DNA of 64,000 nucleotides from Neobacillus novalis NBRC 102450 (GCF_001591805.1 NZ_BCVP01000009.1:124001-188000); one strand, 5' to 3'; positions 33,118 through 43,324 are shown, numbered from the stretch's first letter. Notes: generated from the sequence alone by a model not told the origin. A program made the numbers and translations.

Positions 33118-34235
33118 GATAATTCCTCCATGTCTTTTTGTAGTTGAGTTGGTGATAAATCCTGGCGAACAGTGTAGGCGGATTGCAATGTCTTAGAAGC
33201 ATTGACAGTGCCTGCTTTGGCAATATCGGTCAACTTATGACCTTCAAGCCACGAGTAAATGACAGCAGAGGAAAAAGCGTCTCCGGCCCCCGTGACATCA
33301 ACAATTTCTTTTGTTTCAATCGAAGGAATATGAAAAATCCCTTCTTCTTTATTTCCAATCATGGCGCCTTTTTTTCCATTGGTAATTACTACATTGGCGA
33401 TACCGAGTGAAAGCCATTTCTCTAGTGCTTGTCTCCACTCGTCTTTTGTTTTGATTTCGCAATTTAAATACGTTTCTGACTCATCGCGGTTGGTAATTAA
33501 CCAGGTCACTCCATCTAAATCAGCAGGAAGCCTGCTCATTTTCGGAGATGAAACCGGTATCAAAACAATCGGCCGTTCATGGATTTTGGCAAAATTGCAT
33601 AAATACTGCAATGTTTCCTTCGGGCAATTTAGATCGGCCATGATACATTTTGCCCGACTCAATAAAATATCTTGTTTACGGAGTAAGTCAGGTGTGATCT
33701 CCTCATAGACTTCCATATCGGCAAGCGCGATGATTAATTCTCCATTTGTGTCAAGTACCGCCGTGTAGGAGCCAGTTGACATTCCCGGGATTTGTGTCAC
33801 TTGATCTAGGTTCATATATAGTGATGATGATTCGGCAATGAAAGACCAATCGCTGTCTGATCCACTAGTTGTTAATAATGTCACTTTGGCACCAAGGCGT
33901 CCAAGATTTTCGGCGATGTTCCGCGCAACTCCTCCAACACTTTGTGAAGATTGAATCGGGTTGGAAGTACCAAGCTGAGCTTTCGCTTTCACATGGAGTT
34001 TTCGATCTACATTGGCTCCGCCAATACAAATGATCTGCTGGGACTCATTTAATACGTAAGCTCTGCCTACAATATGACCTTTTCTAGTTAAACCGGAAAT
34101 AATATTGGCAATCGAAGGTCGAGATAACCCTAAGATTTCTGCAATCTCCTGTTGCGAAATATAAGGATTTTTACGAATCAAATCGAAAATCAACTGTTCC
34201 TTTTCGGTCAATTTTTCAAAATCTTTTTCAGCCAC
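33114..34235 (-). CDS. psuK: HTH-PfkB fusion, probable pseudouridine kinase
   Basis: 373 residues. A winged-helix HTH domain (about 5-62, [20 protein letters not shown]) is fused to a PfkB/ribokinase-type kinase. The kinase shows the GG motif [13 protein letters not shown], then [18 protein letters not shown] and the C-terminal catalytic [17 protein letters not shown] with catalytic Asp. It phosphorylates pseudouridine before PsuG acts. The HTH suggests a dual role as enzyme and regulator of the operon, an inference. GTG start at 34235 with GGTGGTGAT upstream. Confidence 0.9.
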   Translation of the reverse strand: MAEKDFEKLTEKEQLIFDLIRKNPYISQQEIAEILGLSRPSIANIISGLTRKGHIVGRAYVLNESQQIICIGGANVDRKLHVKAKAQLGTSNPIQSSQSVGGVARNIAENLGRLGAKVTLLTTSGSDSDWSFIAESSSLYMNLDQVTQIPGMSTGSYTAVLDTNGELIIALADMEVYEEITPDLLRKQDILLSRAKCIMADLNCPKETLQYLCNFAKIHERPIVLIPVSSPKMSRLPADLDGVTWLITNRDESETYLNCEIKTKDEWRQALEKWLSLGIANVVITNGKKGAMIGNKEEGIFHIPSIETKEIVDVTGAGDAFSSAVIYSWLEGHKLTDIAKAGTVNASKTLQSAYTVRQDLSPTQLQKDMEELS

Positions 34236-34361
34236 ATAATCACCACCTAAACATTTGTTTACTTTATAAACTTATGTTCATAGTATACTCCTGACAAATT
34301 CAAAGGTCAACCATCATTTTTTAACTTAGCCTAAACTTTCATAACAAATTCATGATCAGGA

Positions 34362-34407
34362 AGAAAAAAGCGCCTCAATCTTCGGATTCATGAAGACTAA
34401 GGCGCTT
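34362..34407 (-). terminator. Rho-independent terminator of the pot operon
   Basis: On the minus strand, AAGCGCCT and AGGCGCTT with inner pairing precede TTTTTTCTT, immediately after potD. Confidence 0.8.
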
Positions 34408-34416
34408 GCGCTATTC

Positions 34417-35490
34417 TTATTTCCTGTGCATTTTAAATTGCAAAAACAGCTCGTTGTAATAGGCTAGGTTCTTTTTACCAAGGTTTTCGTATACTTCTAG
34501 CTTTTCTGTCAGCTCTGGGGATGGATAGAACCGTTCATCCTCGACCACTTCTTTGGGCATGTATTTTAGAGCGCCCTTGTTAGGCGTCGAATAGCCGACG
34601 TAATCGGTATTTTTAGCGGCAACCTTTGGATCAAGCATGAAGTTAATGAATTTATGGGCTGCCTCGATGTTTTTCGCTGTTTTCGGGATGACCATATTAT
34701 CAAACCAGAGGTTAGAACCTTCCTTTGGTACCACATAGTCTAAATCCTCATTTTCTGACATGATTTCCGAGGCATCACCTGACCAGACTAGACCGACGGA
34801 AGCCTCTTGATTGGCGAGGAGCATTTTGATTTCATCGCCGACAATCGCTTTGATATTCGGTGTGAGCGTGTCGAGCTTTTCCTTTGCCTCGACTAGATGC
34901 TGTTTGTTTGTATCATTAAGCGAATAGCCCAGACTGTTTAGACCCATGCCGATTACCTCGCGGGCACCGTCGGTTAATAAGATTTCATTTTTTAAATCAG
35001 GATCCCAAAGGTCATTCCAGCTGGTAATTTCCTTGCCGTGCAGCATCTTTGGATTATAAACGATGCCGACGGTTCCCCAAAAATAAGGGATGGAATATTT
35101 ATTCTCTGGGTCAAACTGCAAATCCATAAACCGTTTATCAATATGTTTTAAGTTGGGCAGTTTCGAATGATCCAACGGGATGAGCAAATCCTCTTGACGC
35201 ATTTTATCAATCATATATTCAGATGGAACAGCGATATCATAATTTGTACCGCCTTGTTCGATTTTGGTCATCATCGCCTCATTGGAGTCAAACGTTTCAT
35301 AAATGACTTTGATTCCCGTTTCTTTTTCAAACTTCTTGATTAAATCCGGATCAATATAGTCGCCCCAGTTAAAAACCGTCAGCGTGTTGCCGCCGGAATA
35401 ACCCTGCGATGAATTCAAACTAGAAATCGCATAAAGAAGCACGGCCGAAACAACAGCAATGAACAGAAAAAAACGGACAAGTTTGTTCAT
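34417..35490 (-). CDS. potD: Spermidine/putrescine ABC transporter substrate-binding protein
   Basis: 357 residues. The N-terminal signal is a non-lipoprotein hydrophobic stretch (about 6-26), then the extracellular polyamine-binding domain with VFNWGDYIDPDLIKKFEKET, NYDIAVPSEYMIDKM and PYFWGTVGIVYNP, all typical of PotD. It captures spermidine or putrescine and delivers it to PotBC. The start overlaps the potC stop (ATGA). Fourth gene of the potA-potB-potC-potD operon. Confidence 0.92.
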   Translation of the reverse strand: MNKLVRFFLFIAVVSAVLLYAISSLNSSQGYSGGNTLTVFNWGDYIDPDLIKKFEKETGIKVIYETFDSNEAMMTKIEQGGTNYDIAVPSEYMIDKMRQEDLLIPLDHSKLPNLKHIDKRFMDLQFDPENKYSIPYFWGTVGIVYNPKMLHGKEITSWNDLWDPDLKNEILLTDGAREVIGMGLNSLGYSLNDTNKQHLVEAKEKLDTLTPNIKAIVGDEIKMLLANQEASVGLVWSGDASEIMSENEDLDYVVPKEGSNLWFDNMVIPKTAKNIEAAHKFINFMLDPKVAAKNTDYVGYSTPNKGALKYMPKEVVEDERFYPSPELTEKLEVYENLGKKNLAYYNELFLQFKMHRK

Positions 35491-36293
35491 CGTTTACGCA
35501 CCCCCATTCCATTAGGCTTGTTACGCTGGGTAATAAAGTAATAGATCACCACTAGCAGCAAGGTAAATAGGAACAGCAGGGTGGATAAGGCATTGATATT
35601 TAGGGAAATACCCCGGCGCGCTAAGGAATAAATCTCAACTGAAAGTGTAGAAAACCCATTCCCAGTTACAAAAAAGGTTACAGCAAAATCATCTAATGAG
35701 TACGTTAACGCCATAAAGAAGCCGGCGAAAATTCCTGGTGTAATAAACGGGATAATCACCTTCGTCACTACGTTCCAGCTGCTCGCTCCTAAATCGCGGG
35801 CGGCATCAATCAACGTCGGGCTCATCTCCATTAATTTTGGCAGTACCATCAAGACGACAATCGGAATGCTAAAAGCAATATGGGATAACAAAACGGAATA
35901 AAAGCCAAGTTTCAGCCCGGCCATCGTGAACAAAATTAAGAACGAAGCGCCAATAATAACATCTGGACTGACGATCAACACGTTGTTTAACGATAATAAA
36001 GTATTTTTTGTTTGCCTTTTTTTCGCCTGATGAATCGCTAAAGCTCCAAGCACACCAATGATGGTGGAGAAGAGCGCTGATAAAAAAGCAACCACAATTG
36101 TATTTAAAACGATGATCAACAGTCTCGTATCTTGAAACAGCTCGCGGTACCATTCTAATGAAAAGCCCTTAAAATTATACATCGTTTCGCCGCTGTTGAA
36201 AGAGAAGATGACAAGAAAGAAAATCGGTGCATACAGGATAAAAAAGATGACCGCAAGAAATATTTTTGATAAAGGGGTTATTTTTTTATCCAT
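35487..36293 (-). CDS. potC: Spermidine/putrescine ABC transporter permease PotC
   Basis: About 268 residues with six transmembrane helices and the EAA-type coupling motif LIDAARDLGASSWNVVTKVI. Start at ATG 36293, with GAGGTG ahead in the potB tail; GTG 36302 is also in frame. It forms the channel with PotB. Confidence 0.9.
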   Translation of the reverse strand: MDKKITPLSKIFLAVIFFILYAPIFFLVIFSFNSGETMYNFKGFSLEWYRELFQDTRLLIIVLNTIVVAFLSALFSTIIGVLGALAIHQAKKRQTKNTLLSLNNVLIVSPDVIIGASFLILFTMAGLKLGFYSVLLSHIAFSIPIVVLMVLPKLMEMSPTLIDAARDLGASSWNVVTKVIIPFITPGIFAGFFMALTYSLDDFAVTFFVTGNGFSTLSVEIYSLARRGISLNINALSTLLFLFTLLLVVIYYFITQRNKPNGMGVRKR

Positions 36294-36294
36294 T

Positions 36295-37098
36295 CTACAC
36301 ACCTCGCTTTCGGGTACCAGTAACGACCATAATCAGCACCATAATAATAATTAAAAAGACCGCAATCGTTGAGCCCATGCCCCAGTCCTGTGTTACAAGA
36401 AAGTGCTGCTCAATCGATGTTCCAAGTGTAATCACGCGGTTACCGGCGATTAATCTCGTTAACATGAACAATGAAAGCGCAGGAATAAAGGTTACCTGAC
36501 AGCCGGACTTTACTCCGTCAATCGTTAATGGAAAAATAACGCGGCGAAAGGTTGTCCATTTAGATGCCCCTAAATCATTGGCAGCATCGATAAAGGTCGG
36601 GTTCAATTCATTTAAGGCGTTAAAAATCGGCAAAATCATGAAAGGGATAAAAATATATACCGATACAAACACAAAGCTGAAATCGGTAAATAAGATTTGC
36701 CTTGAACCAATGCCAATCATTTTTAAAAAGCTGTTTGCAGCGCCATACGTTCCAAAAATACCGATGAAAGCATAGGCTTTTAACAATAAATTTATCCACG
36801 ACGGGACAATAATTAATAACAGCCATAATTGTTTATGTCTGGTTTTTGTAAGTAAATATGCTGTTGGGTAGGAAATCAACAGTGAAATAGCTGTAATCAA
36901 AAACGCATACCAAAACGAGCTGAGCGTCATTTTTAAGTAAACGGGTGTGAAAAACTTTTGATAATTGACGAATGAAAAATTCCCCTCAATATCAAAGAAG
37001 GAATAGTAAAGAACAAGTAAAATCGGCACAACCACAAATAGAAGTATCCACAGCAGATAAGGAATCCGGTAAAGACCGCGGGTTCGTTTATTCTCCAT
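36295..37098 (-). CDS. potB: Spermidine/putrescine ABC transporter permease PotB
   Basis: About 267 residues, six transmembrane helices and the coupling motif [21 protein letters not shown]. The frame starts between 37116 and 37098; ATG 37098 fits the family N-terminus but no clear ribosome site is seen. It overlaps potA by about 11 bases, consistent with translational coupling. Confidence 0.9.
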   Translation of the reverse strand: MENKRTRGLYRIPYLLWILLFVVVPILLVLYYSFFDIEGNFSFVNYQKFFTPVYLKMTLSSFWYAFLITAISLLISYPTAYLLTKTRHKQLWLLLIIVPSWINLLLKAYAFIGIFGTYGAANSFLKMIGIGSRQILFTDFSFVFVSVYIFIPFMILPIFNALNELNPTFIDAANDLGASKWTTFRRVIFPLTIDGVKSGCQVTFIPALSLFMLTRLIAGNRVITLGTSIEQHFLVTQDWGMGSTIAVFLIIIMVLIMVVTGTRKRGV

Positions 37099-38197
37099 GG
37101 CGGTCCACATCAGCATAGGTTTCTAAACGGCGGTCGAATTCTTCCTCTGTTTCACCATGGCGCATAACATGAATGGCCTCCGGGTCAAAATAAAGTCCGA
37201 TTTTACTGCCAACTGCCGCCTTTTTCGTGGAATGGACAAGCCATTCATTACCATCCTTATCGTAGCAGCTTATTTCATAATGAACACCCCGGAACAGCTG
37301 GGAATCAACGCGGACCTGGAGCTTGCCCCGCTCTAACGTAGTGATTTCCAAATCCTCGGGACGGATAATAATTTCAACCGCTTCGTTCACGTTAAAACCT
37401 TTGTCAACACATTCAAACTCTCTACCGACAAATTCCACTCGAAAATCTTTCAACATTTTTCCATCAACAATATTCGATTCACCAATAAAGTCCGCAACAA
37501 AACGGTTAATCGGCTCATCATAAATATCAGTTGGTGTGCCGCTTTGCTGAATTTTCCCTTTATCGATGACAAAAATTTCATCGGACATCGCGAGTGCTTC
37601 CTCTTGATCGTGAGTGACGAAGATAAAGGTAATCCCCAGACGGCGCTGAAGCTCACGGAGTTCATATTGCATCTCGGTCCGCAGCTTTAAATCGAGAGCG
37701 GAAAGCGGCTCATCAAGAAGGATGACTTCTGGTTCGTTGACAATTGCCCGAGCGATAGCGACACGCTGACGCTGACCGCCGGACATTTCGCGGATTTCCC
37801 GGTTTTCATAGCCTTTGAGGTTAACAAAGCTAAGTGCTTCCTTTACCTTCCGCTCTATTTCAGCATTTTTCATTTTTTTGATGCGTAATCCGAAGGCCAC
37901 GTTTTCAAATACATTCAAATGTGGAAAAAGGGCGTAATCTTGAAAAACCGTATTTACCTGGCGCTTATTGGCCGGTATGGCATTGATTTTTTTTTCGTTA
38001 AAATAAATTTCTCCATTGGTGGGCTCGATAAATCCAGCGATTAACCTTAGAATCGTTGTCTTGCCGCATCCAGAGGGGCCAAGAAGGGTATAAAATTTTC
38101 CGCGCTCAATCTCAAAGCTTACATCGTCAAGAACTGGCGGATCGTTATCATATTGCTTAGTAACATTGTTAAATTGAATAATAGCAGCGTTTGTCAT
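37088..38197 (-). CDS. potA: Spermidine/putrescine ABC transporter ATP-binding protein PotA
   Basis: 369 residues from ATG 38197, with GGAGGTGG 5 bases upstream. Walker [14 protein letters not shown], signature [16 protein letters not shown] and Walker [17 protein letters not shown] are all canonical. The C-terminal TOBE-like regulatory domain starts at about 240. First gene of the operon, so the promoter lies in the divergent region toward 38350. Confidence 0.93.
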   Translation of the reverse strand: MTNAAIIQFNNVTKQYDNDPPVLDDVSFEIERGKFYTLLGPSGCGKTTILRLIAGFIEPTNGEIYFNEKKINAIPANKRQVNTVFQDYALFPHLNVFENVAFGLRIKKMKNAEIERKVKEALSFVNLKGYENREIREMSGGQRQRVAIARAIVNEPEVILLDEPLSALDLKLRTEMQYELRELQRRLGITFIFVTHDQEEALAMSDEIFVIDKGKIQQSGTPTDIYDEPINRFVADFIGESNIVDGKMLKDFRVEFVGREFECVDKGFNVNEAVEIIIRPEDLEITTLERGKLQVRVDSQLFRGVHYEISCYDKDGNEWLVHSTKKAAVGSKIGLYFDPEAIHVMRHGETEEEFDRRLETYADVDRHGE

Positions 38198-38350
38198 GGC
38201 AGCCACCTCCGTCTATAAAAGTAACTTTCTCTTTATTGATTCGGGAACAATTATACAGTATGTGTCTAAAAATTCAATATTTGTTTATTATTTAACAACG
38301 CGCATAAAAAAACCATTTTAAAAATATTTGTAAAAAGGTGGAATAAAATA

Positions 38351-38398
38351 TTGACTTAACTAATATCATTAGTTAAAATAAAACTAACGATATTAGTT
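38351..38398 (+). promoter_or_regulatory. Promoter with two TetR-type operators
   Basis: TTGACT (38351-38356), 17 bases, TAAAAT (38374-38379). A 21-bp palindrome with arms TTAACTAAT/ATTAGTTAA (38356-38376) fills the spacer, and a second one, AACTAACGATATTAGTT, lies at 38382-38398. This is a strong promoter under repression, most likely by the TetR protein at 39140-39727. Confidence 0.72.
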
Positions 38399-38417
38399 GA
38401 AGAGGGGATGGCTTATT

Positions 38418-39125
38418 ATGAGGATGATTAAAAATGGTTTTTTATATCAAGTGACATTCATGGCAAATGTTTTTCCAGTAAATTGCTATCTGGTCGAAGA
38501 AGAAGACGGGTTAACCTTGATTGATGCTGCACTTGGTTTTTGCACAAAGGGGATTATGAAGGCGGCTGAAACAATCGGCAAGCCGATTACAAAAATTTTG
38601 TTGACACATGCACATGAGGACCACGTCGGTGCATTAGATTCGATAAAGGACTTACTGCCTGAGGTACTGGTTTATATTTCAGTTCGAGATCACAGATTAA
38701 TGAATAACGACCGTTCTCTAGATTCACATGAGGAGCAAACGCCGATTAAAGGCGGTGTACCGAAAAAATTAAAAACGCGAGCGAATATTTTATTGAAAGA
38801 AGGCGACCTGATTGGCTCATTGACAGCAATCGAAACGCCGGGACATACCCCAGGGTCGTTATCGGTTTTCGATTTGCGGACGAAGGCATTGATTGCTGGT
38901 GATGCCTTCCAGACAAGAGGCGGAATTGCGGTCGCGGGAGATATAAAGCCATGGTTCCCGTTCCCGGCCTTCGGTACATGGAGTAAGAAAACGGCGCTAG
39001 TGAGTGCAAAGAAACTAGTGGGCTATGAACCTAAGCTTCTTGCAGTTGGCCATGGAGAAATGGTCGATAATCCTGTGAAAGTTATGGATCAAGCGATTGA
39101 AAATTTAGAACGGAAAATAGGATAA
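38418..39125 (+). CDS. MBL fold metallo-hydrolase
   Basis: 235 residues from ATG 38418 (AGAGGGG upstream). The zinc motif is LLTHAHEDHVGALD (HxHxDH), followed by IETPGHTPGSLSVFD, IAGDAFQ and the terminal AVGHGEMV, so both metal sites are complete. It is a metallo-beta-lactamase-fold hydrolase whose substrate is unknown. A TetR gene follows after 14 bases, and a promoter with two palindromes precedes it, so it is an inducible operon. Confidence 0.88.
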   Translation: MRMIKNGFLYQVTFMANVFPVNCYLVEEEDGLTLIDAALGFCTKGIMKAAETIGKPITKILLTHAHEDHVGALDSIKDLLPEVLVYISVRDHRLMNNDRSLDSHEEQTPIKGGVPKKLKTRANILLKEGDLIGSLTAIETPGHTPGSLSVFDLRTKALIAGDAFQTRGGIAVAGDIKPWFPFPAFGTWSKKTALVSAKKLVGYEPKLLAVGHGEMVDNPVKVMDQAIENLERKIG

Positions 39126-39139
39126 AGGAGTAGCTAAGA

Positions 39140-39727
39140 ATGTCACCTAGACCAAAAATTGGACTTGATTTAACGACGATACTGGAAACAGCAGGGGTAC
39201 TAGCAGATCAACAAGGTATTCAGGAGATTACACTGGCGAATCTTGCTAAGAAATTGGGGATTCGCCCTCCTTCATTATATAACCATTTTGACGGTTTGCC
39301 AGGGCTGAGGAAAAAGCTGGCGATATATGGAATTGATATGCTTTATTCGAGAATGGCTGATGCAGCGATTGGGGTGTCAGGCACCGAAGCCGTACTAGCG
39401 GTTAGTCAAGCCTATGTCAATTTGGCCCGGGAGCACCCAGGAGTTTATGAGGCGACCTTGCTCGCACCGGACCCAGAGGATGTTGATGTGCAGCAGGCAG
39501 GGGAAAAAATCGTAGAACTGTCCGTCCGTATTTTGCAGGCATATCATTTAGAGGGTGCTAGTGCTTTACACGCTGTCCGGGGATTGCGCAGCATTCTACA
39601 TGGATTTTCTGCGTTGGAGCAAAGGGGCGGCTTTAAGATGGCACTGGATTTAGATGAGAGCTTGATGATCATTATTAAGGCGTTTCTTGCTGGATTTGCT
39701 GGTGATTCTCTAACAACCCCCGAATAA
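39140..39727 (+). CDS. TetR/AcrR family regulator with WHG C-terminal domain
   Basis: 195 residues. The N-terminal HTH (ITLANLAKKLGIRPPSLYNH, then FDGLPGLRKKLA) is followed by the WHG-type C-terminal domain with AREHPGVYEATLL and GLRSILHGFSALEQRGGF. AAAGGAG precedes ATG 39140. The coding sequence contains an exact repeat core GGTGTCAGGCACC (39373-39385), read as GVSGTE in a loop region. It probably binds the two palindromes at 38356-38398. Confidence 0.88.
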   Translation: MSPRPKIGLDLTTILETAGVLADQQGIQEITLANLAKKLGIRPPSLYNHFDGLPGLRKKLAIYGIDMLYSRMADAAIGVSGTEAVLAVSQAYVNLAREHPGVYEATLLAPDPEDVDVQQAGEKIVELSVRILQAYHLEGASALHAVRGLRSILHGFSALEQRGGFKMALDLDESLMIIIKAFLAGFAGDSLTTPE

Positions 39728-39775
39728 AATTACACCCGATGTGCTTAAAATTTCAATATTGTTTTATTTCAAAAA

Positions 39776-39812
39776 AACAGCCTCTCTTCTCGTGATAAGA
39801 AGGAGGCTGTTT
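39776..39812. terminator. Bidirectional terminator
   Basis: AAACAGCCTC and GAGGCTGTTT with additional inner pairing lie between the convergent TetR and DoxX genes. Confidence 0.8.
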
Positions 39813-39822
39813 ACTTGATTTG

Positions 39823-40332
39823 CTAGGCAGTTTGTTTTACCTTCTTGTTACCTTTAAATGCAGTGTTGCGGATGAATGGGATTACCCAGCGGTCAAGACC
39901 AATGCGGCCTGCATTGAAGCCTGCGAACAGAATTATCGCACCGATGAAAAGGTCTGTAGGAATATGAGATACTGTTCCGGCTAGGAAGAACGAGAAGTTC
40001 ATTACAAGACCGAAGAACATTGCTGCGGTTGTTAAGCAGCCAAGAATTAGCCCAAGTCCGATTAAGAATTCGCCAAGTGGAACGATTGTGTTAAAAATAT
40101 CTACGTTTGGTAAAGCGAAATGCTTTAAGAAATCAACATACCAGCCATAAACCATGGCGCCATCAGGGCCTTTAACAGGATTGGCAATTACAGCTTTTAA
40201 ATATCCAGATGCATCAAATCCGCCTGTCAGTTTGTGGAACCCAGCTGTTAACCAAGAATAACCGATATATAACCGAAGAACTGTCAAAATTCCAGCGGCA
40301 ACTTTGTTTTCTCTTAACCAATTGACTACCAT
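39823..40332 (-). CDS. DoxX family membrane protein
   Basis: About 169 residues with four transmembrane helices. Typical DoxX elements are LRLYIGYSWLTAGFHKLTGG, PLGEFLIGLGLILGCLTTAA and a last segment FAGFNAGRIGLDRWVIP. ATG 40332 follows AAGGAG. It has a close paralogue at 62544-63059. DoxX proteins are thought to act in thiol or quinone-linked redox chemistry, but the role is not settled. Confidence 0.88.
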   Translation of the reverse strand: MVVNWLRENKVAAGILTVLRLYIGYSWLTAGFHKLTGGFDASGYLKAVIANPVKGPDGAMVYGWYVDFLKHFALPNVDIFNTIVPLGEFLIGLGLILGCLTTAAMFFGLVMNFSFFLAGTVSHIPTDLFIGAIILFAGFNAGRIGLDRWVIPFIRNTAFKGNKKVKQTA

Positions 40333-40574
40333 GTGAAACACTCCTTAGTAATTAGGTTTTATATATTAAGTACACTGTTAATATAACAAATTAATTTTAA
40401 AAATAGGGAAGTTTGCTCAATAGTTCACATTTCTGTAAAAATGATTTGAACATTTTGTTACAAGCAGGTGTTGGAAACTAAGACTATTTGGTTATCAATA
40501 GGGATATTTAGGAGATGTATTAGTTGGGTAAGCTTTGTTATAATAGTGGAAAACATAAGTATTAAGGAATGATG

Positions 40575-41186
40575 ATGGTGCCTAGCATAGAAAAATATGG
40601 TTTGCTTTTGGATGTGGAAACGACCGGATTGGGTCCTACTAAAGATGAAGTGATTGAACTGGCATTAAAGTTATTTACTTATCGATCCGATTCTGGGGAA
40701 ATCATCGAAATAATTGAGGAAGATTCCTTTTTACGGGAGCCTTTATCGACATCAGCCCGAAATAATTATGACCAAGCATATAGGGTACATGGGATCCCTT
40801 ACGAGTTGGTTAGAGGAAAAAGCTTTTATGATGGTAAAGTAAAGACCTATTTTCATCGTGCGGACACTGTGTTTGCACACAACGCTTCTTTTGATCGCAG
40901 CTTTCTTTATCACATGTATCCCGAGGTCAACGAATTAAAATGGTATTGCACGATGAGAAATATCCCTTGGAAAAACTATGGGTTTTCAAATGGTAAGCTC
41001 TTGACTCTCTTACAAGCACACAATATCACAAATTACCAAACACATAGAGCGCTGGATGATATTACATACTTAATGGAACTGCTTAAAAAAACAAGTCCGA
41101 ACGGGAACCTCTATCTTCAAGAAGTACTTGAAAAAGGACCAATGAGAAAGTATCAGCCAGCAGCAGCACGAACAAAAATGGGATAA
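40575..41186 (+). CDS. DEDDh 3'-5' exonuclease, DnaQ-like
   Basis: About 203 residues. All exonuclease motifs are seen: GLLLDVETTGLGPTKDEVIE (ExoI), VFAHNASFDRSFL (ExoII) and HRALDDITYLMELL (ExoIII, DEDDh type). ATG 40575 is 6 bases after AAGGA; two more in-frame ATGs lie just before. It stands alone without a polymerase or helicase domain, like small proofreading-type or RNase T-type enzymes. Substrate unknown. Confidence 0.87.
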   Translation: MVPSIEKYGLLLDVETTGLGPTKDEVIELALKLFTYRSDSGEIIEIIEEDSFLREPLSTSARNNYDQAYRVHGIPYELVRGKSFYDGKVKTYFHRADTVFAHNASFDRSFLYHMYPEVNELKWYCTMRNIPWKNYGFSNGKLLTLLQAHNITNYQTHRALDDITYLMELLKKTSPNGNLYLQEVLEKGPMRKYQPAAARTKMG

Positions 41187-41226
41187 AACTAACCCCAACG
41201 CCAAAAACTGCGTTGGGGTTAGTTTT
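41186..41226. terminator. Rho-independent terminator
   Basis: AAAACTAACCCCAACGC and its reverse complement form a 17-bp stem with a 7-base loop and T-runs both ways. A repeat core variant (GTGCCTGACACC) follows at 41228-41239. Confidence 0.88.
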
Positions 41227-41243
41227 AGTGCCTGACACCATAA

Positions 41244-42338
41244 CTACGATTTATTGTGGATCCCAATATATTTAGATTGTGGTCTATAGATGGTGTTGTT
41301 TTCTGCTTGTTCTAGAACGTGTGCCGTCCATCCGACCATTCTGCTTGCAGTAAAGGTAGGGGTGAAAAGTTTCGCATCCATATTGATTGCTTTCATGATG
41401 GCCGCAGCATAAAACTCTACATTTGTATAAAGCAATCGACCGGGCTTCAGCTCCGCTAATAACTTAACAGCCGTATTCTCTACTGTCATCGCTAGGTCAA
41501 GCCACTCATTCTCACCAACCAGCTCCATTAATTTTGCTTTTAATGCAACTGCTCGTGGGTCATGCGTTTTATACACCCTGTGTCCAAACCCCATTAATTT
41601 TTCCCCGCGCAAAACCTTTTCTCTAATTACCTTTTCGGCATCTCCAACCATAGCAATTTCATCCAGAAGTTCGATGACTCCTGAAGGAGCTCCGCCATGA
41701 AGCGGACCCTTCATTGTTCCGACAGCTGATGTGATTGCCGAAACTAAATCTGATTCAGTGGATGCTGTAACCCTGGCAGAAAAAGTGGAGGCGTTCATTC
41801 CATGCTCTAAGGTTAGGATCATATAGATTTCGAGGGCCTCGATATGGGCAGTTATAGGCACTTTACCATTTAGCATATACAAGTAATTTCCAACAAAGTC
41901 TAAATCGCTTCGAGGTGGAAAAAAACTTTGCCCCTCTAAAAATCTTTTTCGATAGGCGATAATTGTAGGAACCAACGCTGTTAACCGGATAGCCTGTGAA
42001 ACACTAGGTTTCCATCCATAATCCAACTGACCGCCTTCAGCGGAAATAGCAGTTCTGATAACACTCATTAAATCCATGGCGGGCGGGAGTTGGTCGATGG
42101 CTACCTTTACATATTCGGGTAATTCACGGTTAGATTTCAACTCGTCTTTTAGCGCGCTTAACTGTTCCTCATCAGGTAAGTGGCCGAACCAAAGAAGATA
42201 GGCTGTTTCCTCAAAAGAAAATCCTTTCGTAATCTCACGTATTTCGTACCCTCGATAAAATAACCGGCCATTTTCTCCATCAATATGACTGATTAATGTT
42301 TCCGCCGCAACAATTCCCTTCAACCCTTTCTGAATCAT
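41244..42338 (-). CDS. citA: Citrate synthase (CitA-like, minor type)
   Basis: 364 residues. The conserved segments GLKGIVAAETLISHIDGENG, LEHGMNASTFSARV and FGHRVYKTHDPRA, the last with the catalytic histidine region, identify a type I citrate/methylcitrate synthase. It condenses acetyl-CoA with oxaloacetate to make citrate. A LysR-type gene lies divergently 108 bases away, the same arrangement as citA/citR in Bacillus subtilis, where CitR represses citA. Some relatives use propionyl-CoA, so a methylcitrate function cannot be fully excluded. Confidence 0.9.
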   Translation of the reverse strand: MIQKGLKGIVAAETLISHIDGENGRLFYRGYEIREITKGFSFEETAYLLWFGHLPDEEQLSALKDELKSNRELPEYVKVAIDQLPPAMDLMSVIRTAISAEGGQLDYGWKPSVSQAIRLTALVPTIIAYRKRFLEGQSFFPPRSDLDFVGNYLYMLNGKVPITAHIEALEIYMILTLEHGMNASTFSARVTASTESDLVSAITSAVGTMKGPLHGGAPSGVIELLDEIAMVGDAEKVIREKVLRGEKLMGFGHRVYKTHDPRAVALKAKLMELVGENEWLDLAMTVENTAVKLLAELKPGRLLYTNVEFYAAAIMKAINMDAKLFTPTFTASRMVGWTAHVLEQAENNTIYRPQSKYIGIHNKS

Positions 42339-42445
42339 AAAAATCGCTCCCTTCCTTATTTAGTGTTATTTTATAGGAAAAGAATAATTAAGAATATTGA
42401 ATATTTTAGAAGTGATTAATTAAAATTTTTAATAAGGAGCGATAT

Positions 42446-43324
42446 ATGGAATTTCAATGGATAAATACCTTTATTACGGCTGCTGATTGTGGCAATTTTC
42501 GCAGAACAGCAGAGATCCTATATATTTCACAGCCTTCCGTAACGGTTCATATTAAACAACTGGAAAAAGAATTGGGAACTCAATTGTTTCATCGTGAAGG
42601 GAAAAAAATTAAACTGACGGAGGAGGGGAAAAGATATTTAGTTCATGCAACTAGATTGCTGGAGGTTTATCAACATGGTCTAGAGGATCTATCTTCCTTT
42701 AGTCAAGGATACACAAGGAAATTATCACTCGGTATCTCACCCCTAATCGCGGATACCATCTTACCCTACGTTCTGAAGAGCTATACCAAGCAGTACCCGG
42801 AAGTGGAGATTTCAGTAAAAATTATTGAATCTGTTGACATTGAGCAGGCGGTCTTAAAGGAGGAGATAGATCTAGGATTGTCTTGCTTAAACAGTAATCA
42901 TCCAAGTTTGAATAGTGAGCTTTTATATAAAGATAAAGTCATATTGGTTGCACAGCATGATGGGAGGGATGCCGAATCAGCTCCCCCGTTAGATGAAGAG
43001 GAAGTATTAACATCCAACTATCTATTAACCCACAATCATCCTGGTTATTGGGAGCATCTTTGCAGAGTAGTGAAAATTAAATATCCAAGTATAAGAATGA
43101 TGAAAGTTTCGCAAGTCCATATTACGAAAAGGTTTATTGTTGAGGGATTGGGGGTATCATTCCTACCGACATCAACGGTCAGGAGAGAATTATTAGAAGG
43201 AAGATTACTAGAGGTCGATTGTCATTCGATCGCAATGCCCGAAGCTAACACATATGCCGTTATGAAATATGATCATTCCAAACAAAAGGAATTTTTTACG
43301 TTTATTTCTAACTTTAGATTGTAG
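42446..43324 (+). CDS. citR: LysR family transcriptional regulator, CitR-like
   Basis: 292 residues. The N-terminal HTH is FRRTAEILYISQPSVTVHIK, followed by LEKELGTQLFHREGKKIKL, then the two-lobe substrate-binding-like domain. The gene is divergent from citA, as in Bacillus subtilis. In the 107-base gap, AATATTGAATATT at about 42394 is an A/T-rich inverted repeat that could be its binding site. It probably controls citA and itself; the co-effector is unknown. Confidence 0.88.
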   Translation: MEFQWINTFITAADCGNFRRTAEILYISQPSVTVHIKQLEKELGTQLFHREGKKIKLTEEGKRYLVHATRLLEVYQHGLEDLSSFSQGYTRKLSLGISPLIADTILPYVLKSYTKQYPEVEISVKIIESVDIEQAVLKEEIDLGLSCLNSNHPSLNSELLYKDKVILVAQHDGRDAESAPPLDEEEVLTSNYLLTHNHPGYWEHLCRVVKIKYPSIRMMKVSQVHITKRFIVEGLGVSFLPTSTVRRELLEGRLLEVDCHSIAMPEANTYAVMKYDHSKQKEFFTFISNFRL

